From contig JAHRBS010000013.1 in NCBI GenBank assembly GCA_024305745.1, forward strand, positions 806,001 through 870,000: a DNA stretch of 64,000 nt, written 5' to 3'. This DNA comes from Polyporus tsugae (lineage: Eukaryota > Basidiomycota > Agaricomycetes > Polyporales > Polyporaceae). A program made the translations under genes and the position numbers. Within the stretch, counting starts at the first letter, position 1. The number at the start of each line of letters is the position of its first letter. This document shows, in pieces, positions 1 through 10,819 of the stretch. The notes beneath the pieces were generated by a model that did not search any database, had not been told where the DNA came from, and saw nothing but the letters and a program-made list of their open reading frames with translations.

Positions 1-250
1 TGCACGGATGGTTCAACGCGCGCCCTGAAAGACCGTCTGCTGCCCCGGTTGCGGGATCTGCGGAGACTGCTGTTCGGACTGCGGGTCTTGCCAGCACTAC
101 TTCCCCGGTCCTATGGAGGCTGCCTATGCTGCCGGCGAGTGTCTTATGATCTCCTGGTCGTTGACAACCGACAATGGCTTACGGTTACTACGGCAAGGGT
201 TTGGTCTCCAGGAAGAAGAGAATGAGCGCAGCGACCCGGCGGTTGTCACC
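1..250 (+). pseudogene. Decayed 3' end of a CxxC-repeat gene
   Basis: This is the truncated, degenerate copy of the last two exons of the Cys-rich gene at 8415-9911. Around bases 37-90 it reads CCPGCGICGDCCSDCG, nearly the same as the end of exon 7 in that gene. Upstream, a Cys codon has become TGA (GCG CCC TGA AAG against GCG ACC TGC AAG) and the next Cys is Val. After SDCGSC the Cys codons are lost (QHYFPG) and the frame shifts. The expected donor GTGAGTGTC is GCGAGTGTC. The terminal exon is still recognisable as GKGLVSRKKR near 190-225 (KGLASRKKQ in the intact gene) but its stop is gone. The copy starts outside the window, so its 5' part cannot be judged. Confidence 0.75.
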
Positions 251-300
251 TCCCCTACGCAGACGATTGATATGAACCTTTCGCGGGGAGGGAGGACGGT

Positions 301-817
301 TATATAGCGCCGAACGGGCAGGCGCGCAGAACCCGCGCCCCCTAGACCGTTGCCAATCTGGTTGAATTCGAAAACGGTGTAGCCTTATCGGTTACGCGTA
401 TACTCAGTACTAATACTATTGCATCCATTGGCACGTCCCCACTATCTTCCTCGTCTACAGTACAGTAATCATTCAACATCTCGCAAGACGGAATTATCTC
501 CCCCGGCGCTGGTTAAATATGACAACATTCGAATGGGCAAAGGGTCGCAGAATGACGGTTAACAAGGAGATCGGAAATTCCAAGACGCGTACTATGCAGT
601 CACTGGCAAGAAAATGAAGGGCTAAATCCCAATCGCTGCGCTACGGGGCACCAGGGGCGAGAGAGCGTGGGTACTAGTTGAAAGGGATCAGCGTTCGCAA
701 TGTTAGCCGTGCGGGGATACAGTTTGCAAGTTGGTTACCGTCCACCACTGGCGGCCGGCGCCCGTCAGGGTCCCGGGCAGGTTCGTATCGAGGCAAGAAC
801 ACGGCCGAGTCTTCCTT
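301..817. other. Intergenic, no gene seen
   Basis: The pseudogene fragment lies on the left and the convergent membrane protein gene ends at 818. No convincing reading frame or repeat was seen. Confidence 0.5.
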
Positions 818-2326
818 TTACAATTCAGGTGCGCCACGGTACGAGCTCTGTTTCGTGACACCGCCACCAGGATAGCCATCGCTGGAGATGCCATTGACGG
901 CCCCAACGGAGGCGTGGTCCATGGAGGCTGGCAGGTAGCCGCTGGAAGCTTGTACTGCAGGCCCACTGGCATAGGGATCATAGGCGGGGAAGGTACTCGG
1001 GTCATTAGGGTCCTGAACAGTGAGTGCGGACATACAGTAGCGTGGTCAGCTCGGAGACAGACTCGGCGACGGTTCGGCGTGTGGCAGGAATGACATACAT
1101 AGAGCCTGTGGTTCGACACCGACGTCACAGGCGACTTCTCCCAGGCCCGCGCGCTGGTGCTGTAGTTCGTGTATGGCGAATCCGGCTGCTGGCCGTGCTT
1201 GCCGCCTGGTGCAGAGTCCGAGTCCGAGCGACGGTACCGCAGGATGAAGAACACCGCGATGCTGATCAGAGCGAGGCCAGCGATACCGCCGATGACTCCA
1301 CCGACGATCGGCCCAGCGTTGGACGTCTTCTTGGAGCTCGAACTGGAATCACCGCCAGTCGCAGTGGGTGCACCAATAACCCCGTCCGTCCCTGTCTGAG
1401 AGAGTGTCGGGATGCTGACGATCGAGGAGGAGGTCTGGCTTGCGGCGGCTGGCGCGGTCGACTCGGGGAGATCTAACGATACGAAGAAAGGTCAGTACAC
1501 GATGTATTCCGACGAAACATTTCTCATTACCCTGCGCAGCTACAGCTTGCGCCGCTGCAGGATCAAAAGTATTGTTGACCTGCAGAATGAGAGTGAGCAG
1601 AGAAGCCACGCTACACGGTAGACTCGCAACTTACTCTGACGTCAAGATACGCCCAGGCCGGAATGGCGGTGCCGGAAGGAATGTTCTCAGGGTACCTTGG
1701 AGAGGTACGTAAGACAAGGTAAGTCGGGATTCGGGAATGCGTTGTATACACTTCACTTCTGTATATAAGTGGCCGAGCAGTTTTGGGAATAGAGGAACCA
1801 TCTGTTCGCCACCAGGTCAGCCTGAGGATCAAGTAGTAACATCGGCGGGAAGAGGATAAGGTACGCACGGCACGATGTCGTTCGCCCCACCCTGGCACGT
1901 CGCGCACGCAGCGATGGTCGAGAACAGAACGGTGTTGCATCGACAGGGCGTCGCGCTTTCGGTGGTGTTCAGTGGCGTGTTGTAGTGGAATCCAGGGGTT
2001 AGTGGGAAGACGAAGGAATCTAGGTATCGAAGTGAGGCAGGATGAGGATGCCGAGCGCCTTACGAGGTCACTTGGGACATACCAGATGGGGAGCTGCACG
2101 GGGTGAAGAGCCAGGACGAGACCAGGCACGGACTCTGACCCTTGGAGTTGGTCATCTAGTCGCAGAGATTGAATGAGCCTGGCATCGCGTAACGGTGATG
2201 TGGAGAGAGGCTTACCCAGTCGAACCCGCTGTTGCAGGTGGCATTGGTGCCCTGTGCGGCAGCTCCTGGGATGCGGGACACGAGCAACATCGTACTAATG
2301 AAGGGGACAAGGAGGAGGCCAGACAT
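818..2326 (-). CDS. Secreted-domain single-pass membrane protein, unknown role
   Basis: Eight exons (2216-2326, 2083-2155, 1865-2019, 1757-1821, 1635-1695, 1531-1579, 1099-1472, 818-1012) join in frame to about 360 residues. The start MSGLLLVPFISTMLLVSR opens a signal peptide. An extracellular domain of roughly 150 residues follows, with Cys clusters (SPCLVSSWLFTPCSSPS, TPCRCNTVLFSTIAACATCQ) and the block IPSGTAIPAWAYLDV. Next come a Ser/Thr/Ala-rich stalk, a Gly-rich transmembrane helix (GGVIGGIAGLALISIAVFF) near residues 225-250, a basic stop-transfer RYRR, and a cytoplasmic tail with RLYDPNDPSTFP. The tail joins across an intron exactly at LY|DPND. Proteins of this build are common in Agaricomycetes and uncharacterised. 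A surface sensor or adhesion role is only a guess. An in-frame ATG at 2371 is a less likely start because it would precede the signal peptide with basic residues. Confidence 0.85.
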
Positions 2327-3712
2327 GGTGGTGGCAGCGCGGGAAGAGCGACGGGGACGAGGCTCCAGCAAGACAGATGGTATATTGCATATATGAGCAC
2401 TGGGAGGCTGCGTTAGCCTGAAGGAGCCGAGGCAAGACCGTCCATGATCGTTTCAGAAGGGGCCCATGCGAGAGGTGGCACCTTGCCACTGGGACAGGCT
2501 GTACTGCCCACGAATCACAGGGAAAGCAGCGCGCAGTCTGCCCAGCGTGTGATTTTTTAACCAGAGTCGTCCCCAAAGACGCACTCACATGGAGTCCCCG
2601 ACGACGGTAGTTCTTGCCATGTTGGGAAAGGACATAATGAGAGAACACGGAGGCTTGAGATGAGCCGGGTACGGTAGAGGTCACTGGTGGGGAGCGAGCC
2701 GCGCCTCTGGGGATGTGGGATGGGCATATATTTAAGCACAAAGCATGTGAGAGTACGTACTCCACCATCTGGTTCTCCTTGATAGATTTGGGCCTTCTCG
2801 AAGTCGGGAGTTACGAATACTGGCACAGCAACTTTCGGCACTTTGAAGGGGCCTGAGCCTCGGAATACATCGAGGCATTCATGGGGCCGAAGTGGACAAT
2901 AGTCGAATGCAGACGCACAGACTGAGATGCTGTAGAAGGTGTGCGTAATACTGTATCTGTAGTGCGAGTCGAAGTGCGCACGATAAGCTGCGAGCAGTGA
3001 GGTAATCGGGACGTGAGATGGGCGGTAAGATCGACCCCAATGCCGACATACCTGTTGAGCGGACGACGTTTCGTGTATTCCTCGCCCTGAATACCTCTTC
3101 CTCTGCCGTTGGCATGTCAATAATAGCTTCCATGCTTGATGAACTGGGGATCCCGGTGAGTTTCGTCGAATGATAGTGGGATAGATCAGGCCCCCACATA
3201 GCATATGCGCATGGGTGCAAGCCTTGAGCTTGCTGAGGGAGCTACTTAGGACAGTGCACCACTGCGATCATCCCGCGCCAAGACGGGATCCCGCGGACCG
3301 GGAGGCGCCTATATCTCAAAGGTGACTTCAAGCTCCAGTCAAGCTCCAGTCTAGATCTCCAGACTCGACTTCCGAGACGTCCTTGAGGAGGACAAGTCCC
3401 ACTTTCTTCAGCCTCAGGACATGCTTACCTCGACTTCGATATGCCATCGTAGCATCAATTGGTACGTCCTGTGTCGCACCGTCAGCGGTATGGCTGGCAA
3501 CGTCACGAGCGAACGTAATAAACCACTGGCAAAAGTTGTGGTAGTAGTAGTAACTTGTACCGTATGTAGTACGACGAACGCGGTGAGTCCCAAGGATCTC
3601 GATCACTAGGACCTACTTATCTGCGGTTCGGACGGTCGGAGAGACAAAACATCAAGGGCACACACGAGGCCTATTAAGATACGTGACCTCTGGACCTCCT
3701 TCGAGTCCTGCA
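2327..3712. other. Intergenic with possible minus-strand exon fragments
   Basis: No complete gene was assembled. Two stretches on the minus strand look more coding than their surroundings. About 3055-3145 reads MEAIIDMPTAEEEVFRAR and then NTRNVVRS before a GTATGT donor. About 2770-2880 reads PKVAVPVFVTPDFEKAQ. They could be exons of an unrecognised small gene or a relic. Around 3330-3356 an 11-bp unit CAAGCTCCAGT is repeated in tandem. Confidence 0.25.
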
Positions 3713-5258
3713 TCACTTCGTCAACCACGGCAAGACGACTTCAACCCAAGCCTTGGGCTGGTCGCACATCGGCAGATGTCCAGCCCCATCCACAGCGCGG
3801 AACACTACGTCAAGGCTGCCCACGTCGCTCGCCAGCTTCGCAAGCCTGTCCGGAAGCACACCATCGGCCGACCCAGCGACGAGGAGCGTCGGCTTCGACC
3901 TCAGCTTCTCGACCAGACCCTGCGCGACGAGGTCGTAGTCCTGCAGTGCCCGCGCACCCTTCTCGAACCCACTGAGGTTCGTCGACGCCACCATGTGGTG
4001 CACGCGCCCGCGCACCGCGTCCGATATGGCAGAGCCGGGCCCGAACCAACGCGACACGGTGGCGTCTGCGAGTTTCGACATCCCCTCGGCGCGTGCGAGC
4101 GCGATGCGCTCCTCCCAGGCCGCCTTGTTGGTCTCCGGCGACGCAGGCTGCGTGTCGCACGCGACGATGCGGGCGGCGCGGTCCCCATGCCTGAGCGCAA
4201 ACGCGAGCGCGGTCGCGCCGCCCTGGCTCGCTCCGATGACGGCGTGCGCCTGCGCGATGCCGAAATGGTCGAGGATGTGGGCGACGTCGTCCGCGAGGCT
4301 CTCGATTGTGCATGGCGAGGAGTGGACGCGGCTCCTTCCGTGTCCGCGCTGGTCGTACGCGAGCACGTTGTAGTGAGCGGAGAGCGCGGGCTGCACGGCG
4401 TCCCACATGGTGAGGTTCGTGAGGAGGGAGTTAACGAGGACGATCCACGGGGCTTGCATGTCGCGGAAGTAAACTTTCGTCGTGATGATGGCGCCGTCGG
4501 GAAGTCGAATGCGACCTAGGTCGGCGCTAGGGGATGGAGGATTGGGCGAGAAGCGAAACGAAGTCAGCGGTAGTGAAGATGGCGCCAGTCCTGGTACGGG
4601 ACATGGTATGTCGGCGCGGTCGTCGACGTCGAGCGCGACAAGGAAACGGCTGGTCATGTTGTACGTCGCGCATGTGGCCACCGCTTCAACTACCTTGCGG
4701 TCTAAAGAAGCTTCGTCTTGCCCAATTCCCGCGACGAAAAAGGCTGTACGCATGAGCACGAAGGTGCTATTCTGTATGTGTACGTTCGACGTCATTTCGT
4801 CGGCCAGGTGAAGAACCGCGACCTGTGCGGCCGACAGTCCACTGGGCCCGACAGATGTGGTTCGGATGTCAGGGAGCGGGAGAGGCGTCTGGATGTCCCC
4901 GACTCGAGGGATCTGCTCAGCCGTTACGCCGGCAGCCCTAGCGAGTTCCTCGTGATGAACCCATATGAAAGAGGCTTTGTTGCGAGCAGCCACCCGTAAG
5001 ATCTACACGAGATGTACCCGATGAGCGGTACCGTCACTAGATCTCTGCTCTATTACTTACTATGAGCTCGCGAAGGTCGTCTTCCAATGTACTTCCCGTC
5101 CTGACGGCCCCGAGAAGTTTTGACCACCCCGCGGCGATCGGAGGTGCGTGGAGGAGAGTCCGGTCGAGCGGGAGGAGACCGCTAGGACCCCGTCGCGCCC
5201 TTATCTCGTCTGCGATCGACCCAGGTACGTCTTGAGGGACATACGGCACTCGAGGCAT
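3713..5258 (-). CDS. CMD/AhpD-like domain fused to enol-lactonase-like hydrolase
   Basis: Two exons (5061-5258 and 3713-5002) are separated by a 58-nt intron and encode about 495 residues. Residues 1-190 resemble the carboxymuconolactone decarboxylase/AhpD-like fold (MPRVPYVPQDVPGSIAD, PLDRTLLHAPPIAAGW, LRELI|ILRVAARNKASF). Residues about 230-495 form an alpha/beta hydrolase closest in pattern to 3-oxoadipate enol-lactonase (PcaD): VLAYDQRGHGRS, nucleophile elbow GASQGG, acid residue in VAGSADGVLP, and catalytic His in GAGHLPMCDQP. The likely role is ring-cleavage product or lactone turnover in aromatic catabolism, which fits a wood-decay fungus. The substrate is not determinable here. The start is the ATG opening the canonical CMD N-terminus. 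A Pro/Ser-rich linker joins the domains and could hide an in-frame intron. Confidence 0.85.
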
Positions 5259-5604
5259 TCGGGCGACTGCAACTTGAAGACTACGCTGGCTGTGGATGTG
5301 GAAGGTGGGTCAGCAATTGAGTAGGGTTCAGAGAGCGTTCACGGGTGAAAAGTCCGATCCGCACCAGCGTAAATATGAATGTCGTGAGAAGACTGCGGTG
5401 GAAAGACTGCGGTGGAAAGACGTTCCTCAAATGGGTCGTCGAGGGGCACACATGACACAACCGCGGGTCGCGTGCATCCAGCTGCACACCAAACCTGAAA
5501 TGTTGGAATGCCGCGCAGGTTCACCATAAATGGAGAATAAATACAGTGTAATGACAGGCGTAAGACCACCCGGACAGCCAGCGTCCGGTCCCGATGTGGT
5601 GCGC
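5259..5604. other. Intergenic
   Basis: This lies between two minus-strand genes. A 15-bp direct duplication (GACTGCGGTGGAAA) sits at about 5391-5420. No gene was seen. Confidence 0.4.
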
Positions 5605-6015
5605 TCAGAACTTGCCCTTGTCCGTCCAAATGCCAGCTATAAGAGACGAGCATCAGTACACATACGAAAGAGACCGCACGAAGACGTACCATAGTTTCCG
5701 GGGATGTCCTTGTGCGAGTAATTGCTCGCAGTCCAGAGGTGGCGGTCTGGGCCATTCGGTGAGCCCTCTACATATGGCGGCTGCCAAAACTGAGAAACGT
5801 GACTTGACCTTCTGGTTGGGCTTGTAAGCAGTGTTGGCGTTCCATGAAGCGACCCCAGAGCATTTACCCGATCCGTGGGTGGGTTTGGTGCCTTGGCTGG
5901 TGGTGGTGGTAGACCTGCGGGTCGTAGTGGACCTGTTCGCCTCGACATCCCCTACAGCGGCCAGCGCAACGGCGGCAATGAAGAGGACCCGCGTGATGCT
6001 AGTAGACAGAGCCAT
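5605..6015 (-). CDS. Small secreted protein with CBM5/12-type module
   Basis: The start ATG at 6015 opens a signal peptide (MALSTSITRVLFIAAVALAA). A Ser/Thr/Arg linker and one carbohydrate-binding module of the chitin-binding CBM5/12 type follow. CSGVASWNANTAYKPNQ comes before an intron, LWTASNYSHKDIPGN after it, and GIWTDKGK plus stop in a third exon (intron at NY|AG). Aromatic Trp residues expected on the binding face are present. The terminal Cys of the module is replaced by Phe (GKF-stop), so the usual disulphide partner is missing or shifted. The first intron boundary (about 43 nt, weak GTCAAG donor) is uncertain. An in-frame upstream ATG at 6057 is less likely. The probable role is binding chitin or another wall glycan outside the cell. 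No catalytic domain is present. Confidence 0.75.
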
Positions 6016-8283
6016 GATATCCGAAGAGAATATGTGGGAGTGTCGGTGGCAGCGCAAGGCTGTAGTCGGAGGAGACCGCTTCGGGCGGGTGGATGTGACG
6101 ATGTCTCGAAGGCGCGCAACGTCCTTGTTATACCCCGCCGAACGGTAAGGATTAGAATCCGTCCACGAAGGACCTCAAAGCACAAGAGCCAGAACTCCGT
6201 CTAGGCACACGTGCAGAACGTGCAGAACGAAAGGCGTTCCATGTGGCCGCTACTAGATTCTCACAAGCGAACTGACCCGCACAGGAGGGCTGACGATGGC
6301 ATCATGACCTGAGGACCTTGGGTTAGCATGGGTTGGTTGGGAAGACGGAAGGACAAGCTATAAGTATAGTATATGCAAGATGCAAGATTTTGCAGGAGAA
6401 CAGGTCCCGTCGCACTGCGAGATTCAATTACGTCAAATACGACCTCCTGCCACCGGTGAGGGACGCACGCACCTGCTTCCTGAACCACGTCCTCCCACAG
6501 ACACTGCACCGTCGAGAACGTTCAGCCACGCTGGGCCGTACGACCTGACCGAGGACATCAGGCACTTGTCTTACACAGTCTCCCTCCCCTTGCGTATCCT
6601 TGAGTAATTGATCATACACATGTGGCTAGTCAGGATGAGCGTTGGCTACACGTCATGCTTTTCGGCGGTGTGCGTGTCCAGGATGAGCTGCCCCTTGACC
6701 TACGAGAAGTCCTAGTGGGGCGGAGGCCTTCGCCGAGGTGCTCGAGCGGGAGTTGGGGGTTACGCCTCGTTCTTCCATGGGGAACGCTAACCGTATTTCA
6801 TGGGTAACATCAAACCCTTGGCCTGAGGCCTCGTTGGTGGCGCAACGAAAAGGTGTTGGAAACGCTGGGACGTGCGCGTGAGGCCTTGATCATGAGGAAG
6901 TGACTCATTCCGAAGATGCCTAGAGCTGCGTAACTAGGCGAGTATCGTTAACTAATGTGCGACTGTCTTAGGAATCATGACATACCTCAGTCAATCCGAT
7001 ATTCAATCATATTGTTCAAAGCGTTGGTGACTGGGAGGGACTGACGACGGCGGGTCAAGGAGACTGGATAAGCGCCCCTCGGGAGCGATCGGGTGGGACG
7101 CGGGAACGACCGCGATCGAGATCGGGAGGTATGGGACCTGAATTCAACGGTGCCAGTGATCTAGGCCCACTGCTTGTTCAAGTTCAAGTTGAACGTAGCA
7201 ACTCGAAAGAGTACGTAAACACTCTGTCTTGGTACGGAATTAACTGAAGGTAAGCTATGTTTAAAGGGGAGAGTGTGTACTGAGTTAGTGTCGGTTTCAG
7301 ACAACCAACCGTGCACATCGGAAGTCCCAGTTTAGTGCGTCACCGTCTACTACTTTGTAGGGGAGAAGCTGGAGACGGAGGAGCCGCGTGCATCCGGGGT
7401 CGAGATCTGTGCAGGTTACCTCACCGACCGCGTCGAGCTGAAGGATATCCTCCATGACGCAGGCGTCCCGATTAGTACCGTACGTACTCTAGAAATCGGA
7501 ACTCTTTCCCTTGGAACAGGAAGCGTACGTGAAGGACCTAATCTCGAGCGGGTGGGCTATCCCAGGGGACGGGCCTGCGGGTGATGGTATGTTCTCCTAC
7601 TGCACGCGACCGCCTGACAATGACCACTCTAGGAACACGACATACGCGATTTCAAAAGGAAGGCCAGAACGGCGTACTTCACTTCATCGACATTAACCGG
7701 TTCCCCACATTGCCCGCAGGATGGGCGGCGTTCCCAACCCGATGACCAACCTCGACCGGTCACCACGTCAGTGCCGGCGACGCGCGAATGAGATGCAGAA
7801 CCAACGCCGCAACATCTCGCCGACGCGGGGTAGGGCCCGTGTCGCGCCACATGGTTGCGGTGACCTGCGCGTGCACCCATCCCGAAATGACCCTTCAAGC
7901 AACAGCATCGGGTCGGTGTACTTCAATAACGTCCGATTGCTCTCTCTGCATCGCACTCGGCTCGTGGGCAGAGCACACCGACTACGCTTCCTACTCGCGG
8001 TACGTACGGCATATGGACGGTGTTCCCTTCCCCGACTTGTCATTTGATAACGACACGCCGCAGCGTGGTTCTTACCAGTCACATCCCTTCCGGGAAAATA
8101 TTCGCACTGTGACTGCAGTGTGAACTGAACAGTGCGGTCTGGCTTGGACGGTATGCCAATGTCGGACAGCGCGGCTGACATGTTGCGTCCATGGGGTGAA
8201 CCGTCAAATGCCCGGACACCGTCCTGGCGACCAAGGGAGAGGCGCAGAGTGCAGAGTGTCGTACCAGTACGTCACCACTCCAA
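6016..8283. other. Long intergenic stretch with one coding-like fragment
   Basis: No complete gene was found. On the plus strand about 7361-7480 reads an open, protein-like frame (EICAGYLTDRVELKDILHD), and 7514-7590 reads LEQEAYVKDLISSGWAIPG. Together they look like two exons, or decayed pieces, of an unrecognised gene. A further coding-like run is at 6640-6760 (DERWLHVMLFGGVRVQDE). Flanking frames are broken, so a relic is more likely than an expressed gene. Confidence 0.25.
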
Positions 8284-8414
8284 CCCATATATGTCTTCTC
8301 AAGATACAGTCGGGCGGCCATGGCATATAAAGGATCGTACTGGGAGGTGGCCTATCCTCACTCAACACCCAAGTCTCACCTACTACAACTTACTTACAAC
8401 TTGCAATTCGCAAC
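8284..8414 (+). promoter_or_regulatory. Conserved promoter block of the Cys-rich family
   Basis: TATAAA lies at 8326-8331, about 89 bp upstream of the ATG. The block CCCATATATGTCTT (from 8284) with GATACAGTCG (8303-8312) and CATATAAAGGATCGT (8324 onward) recurs almost unchanged, inverted, upstream of the gene starting at 20795. In part it recurs upstream of 10915. This similarity extends well beyond a generic TATA box. Confidence 0.75.
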
Positions 8415-9911
8415 ATGGGGTATGTTGATTTTACCCGGCTCTCCAAACATTCGAGACTGACACTGATCGACGACTATGCAGGATCCTAGTTTCATTTGTA
8501 GCCATCGGCGCCACGGCGATCACTTGGAGCGTGGGGAGCATCGCGTACGTTGTTTCCAACAGCTCTCTCAAAGTTCGAGACTGATACTAATGATGGACGA
8601 TTATGCAGGGATCTACTGTCCGCTCTCCTACGTACGTCATTAGTCTTGATGGACTCAGGGTGAACGAACATGGCTGAAATACGTCTTCGTATAGCTATCC
8701 TGAAGTGGTTGGTGGCCAACTGTGGTTCCGTGATCTCTGGCGTCTCGGGATATCCCCAGTGCCTCTTGGATGGTATGTAATAGACGTCGCATTCGGGCCT
8801 ATGTCTACAGTTTTGATGTCGTCTTCGCAGCGGTTGTCAACTGCGCAGGCGTGATCCTCCCGTGCTTGGAATGTAACTGTTCGGGTTGCGACTCCTGCAA
8901 GGACTGCTGCTCGAGCTGCCAGTCTTGCGAGAGCTGCTGCTCCAGTTGCAAGTCGTGCAGTGACTGCTGTCCGAACGGCTGCGAGGCCTGGTGCAAGAAC
9001 TGCTGCTCCAGCTGCGGCTCTTGCCCAAGCAGCTGTTCGGATTGCGCGTCGTGCAAGGACTGCTGCTCTAGTTGCGGCTCCTGCCCGGCCGGCTGCTCGG
9101 ATTGCGACGCCTGCAAGTCCTGCTGTTCGGGTTCGAGTTGCGGCTCCTGTGGAAGCTGCCCGTGTGGCGGGTGAGTCGTCTCTCGTGATGCCCTGATTGT
9201 TGGAAACGGAAGGATCGCTCACCATTCTCAAAGGAGCAAGACCTCGTTCGGCGCCGAGCCGACCTCGGGGAACTGCGACGACTGCTGTGCCGGCTGCTTG
9301 TCCCAGATCTGCCAGAACTGTTGTTCGGCTTGCGGGACCTGCTCCAAGTGCTGCACAGACTGCGCCAAGTGCATGAGCTGCTGCCCCGGGTGCGGGACCT
9401 GCGGCGATGGCTGCTCGGATTGCGGGATCTGCTCGGACTGCTGCCCGACCTGCGATATCTGCGCCGGCTGCCCGTGCTGCAAGTGAGTGTTTCGCGGTGC
9501 CACGGCTGTTGCCCAACGGAAGATAGCTTACCATTTCCAAAGGAGCACCGGCAAGGCCTTCGGGAACCCCACTCCCACTCCCACTCCGTCCCCGTCCTGC
9601 CCCGACTGCTGTGTGAATTGCGGCGCTGACACATGCGCCAACTGCTGTGCAGTCTGCGGGTCCTGCTCCAACTTCTGTGAAGATTGCGCGACCTGCAAGA
9701 CCTGCTGCCCCGGTTGCGGCACCTGCGGCGACTGCTGCTCGGATTGCGGGATCTGCAAGGACTGCTGCCCCAGTAGCGGCTTGTGTGGATGCTGCCCGTG
9801 CTGCGGGTGAGTGTCTTGTGGTGCCTGATCGTTGACGACGCTCGGAGGATAACCTATCGTTCTCACAGGAGCTCCAGCAAGGGCCTGGCCTCCAGGAAGA
9901 AGCAGGACTGA
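8415..9911 (+). CDS. Membrane-anchored CxxC-array protein, exon-duplicated
   Basis: Eight exons (8415-8419, 8482-8544, 8609-8631, 8695-8772, 8831-9170, 9234-9482, 9543-9806, 9869-9911) join without a frame break to 354 residues. The N-terminus MGILVSFVAIGA is a myristoylation-type start (Gly2, Ser6) followed by hydrophobic segments to about residue 60. Residues about 60-340 carry some 90 Cys in CxxC spacing (for example SCKDCCSSCGSCPS) with almost no aromatic residues or His. Exons 6 and 7 are clear duplicates (both contain CCPGCGTCGD and SDCGIC) and begin with related linkers (SKTSFG, STGKAFG). The last exon gives SSSKGLASRKKQD, a basic tail. All array exons start and end in the same phase. 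I do not recognise a named family. Metal binding, palmitoylation or a disulphide mesh are inferences. Confidence 0.8.
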
Positions 9912-10819
9912 GAAGTCTCCGGATTCTTGACGACAACTGACCGTATTTCTTGGAAGTGACTCGCGATATGGACGATTCAAGGCTGATACTGCTCCTTCTC
10001 GGATATGCATATATGTATTCATGACACTGGACTGTCACATACCCCTGGTGATCGGAATAACATCGTTGGACTTTTGAATTACGTGACAGGTTCGGAGAGG
10101 TATCGAAGGTGACCATGAACGGTATTTCCAGGTGAAGGGGAAAACCGTGCGAAGGCACGCCCATAGAACAGCGGAGTATCGTGGCGGACTCCAACTGGGG
10201 CGACTTCTCGCGCCTGACCATTGCAGGGTATAGCAGTATGGTCGCGCACGTGTTTACGGTAGATATCTCTTCAAGCTGGAGTCGTGGATGGTGTTGATGG
10301 CGAGGCATTCGGAGATTCACCCGTGGCTGGAGCCTGAGGAGCCCCGGTACACGTGCTAGATATCAACGTATATCGACGGCGACGGGCATACGTAGCCTAT
10401 GCATGGACGTACCCATGTTTTCCATGCTGCGCCTGACCATGTCCAAATTGAGAGGACAAGCCCTCTTGGCCGAGAGGATTAACATTGCGTGGTCATTCTT
10501 CAATCACTGATTGTGCAGCAGCGTACGTACGCGCATGTTCTCGATTCGCCCTTCTCCCAGTCATGTACGGACCACATCGAAATAGTCTCATCCTTCAGGA
10601 ACGATACGCACGATTCTTAGGAGTCACCTCCCTTCCGCCACATACGCGCAATGTGATTCCAGAATGTGTGTGTTCGGGCTTCGAGGACATGCCGGAGTGA
10701 GTGCCTGGATGACGTGACGCTATGTGTCCAATAAACTGAGTGGTGCACCGACGAAAGCACGGAGCCCGTCCTGGTGACAAAGAACGAGTATCTTCCTAGT
10801 CGTGCGTCCCTTGGACGTC
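9912..10819. other. Intergenic
   Basis: No gene was seen on either strand. The long open frame running on the minus strand from 8695 to 10320 is the mirror of the Cys codon array. Confidence 0.45.

Noticed and set aside
3530..3560. TAG/GTA trinucleotide run as a microsatellite gene signal
   Set aside because: Only about four units (GTAGTAGTAGTAAC). Too short to report as a repeat feature.
8695..10320. 541-codon open frame on the minus strand
   Set aside because: It is the mirror of the plus-strand Cys array. The regular TGC/TGT codons leave the opposite strand free of stops (it reads GCA/ACA, giving Ala/Thr runs). No independent start, splice or family support.
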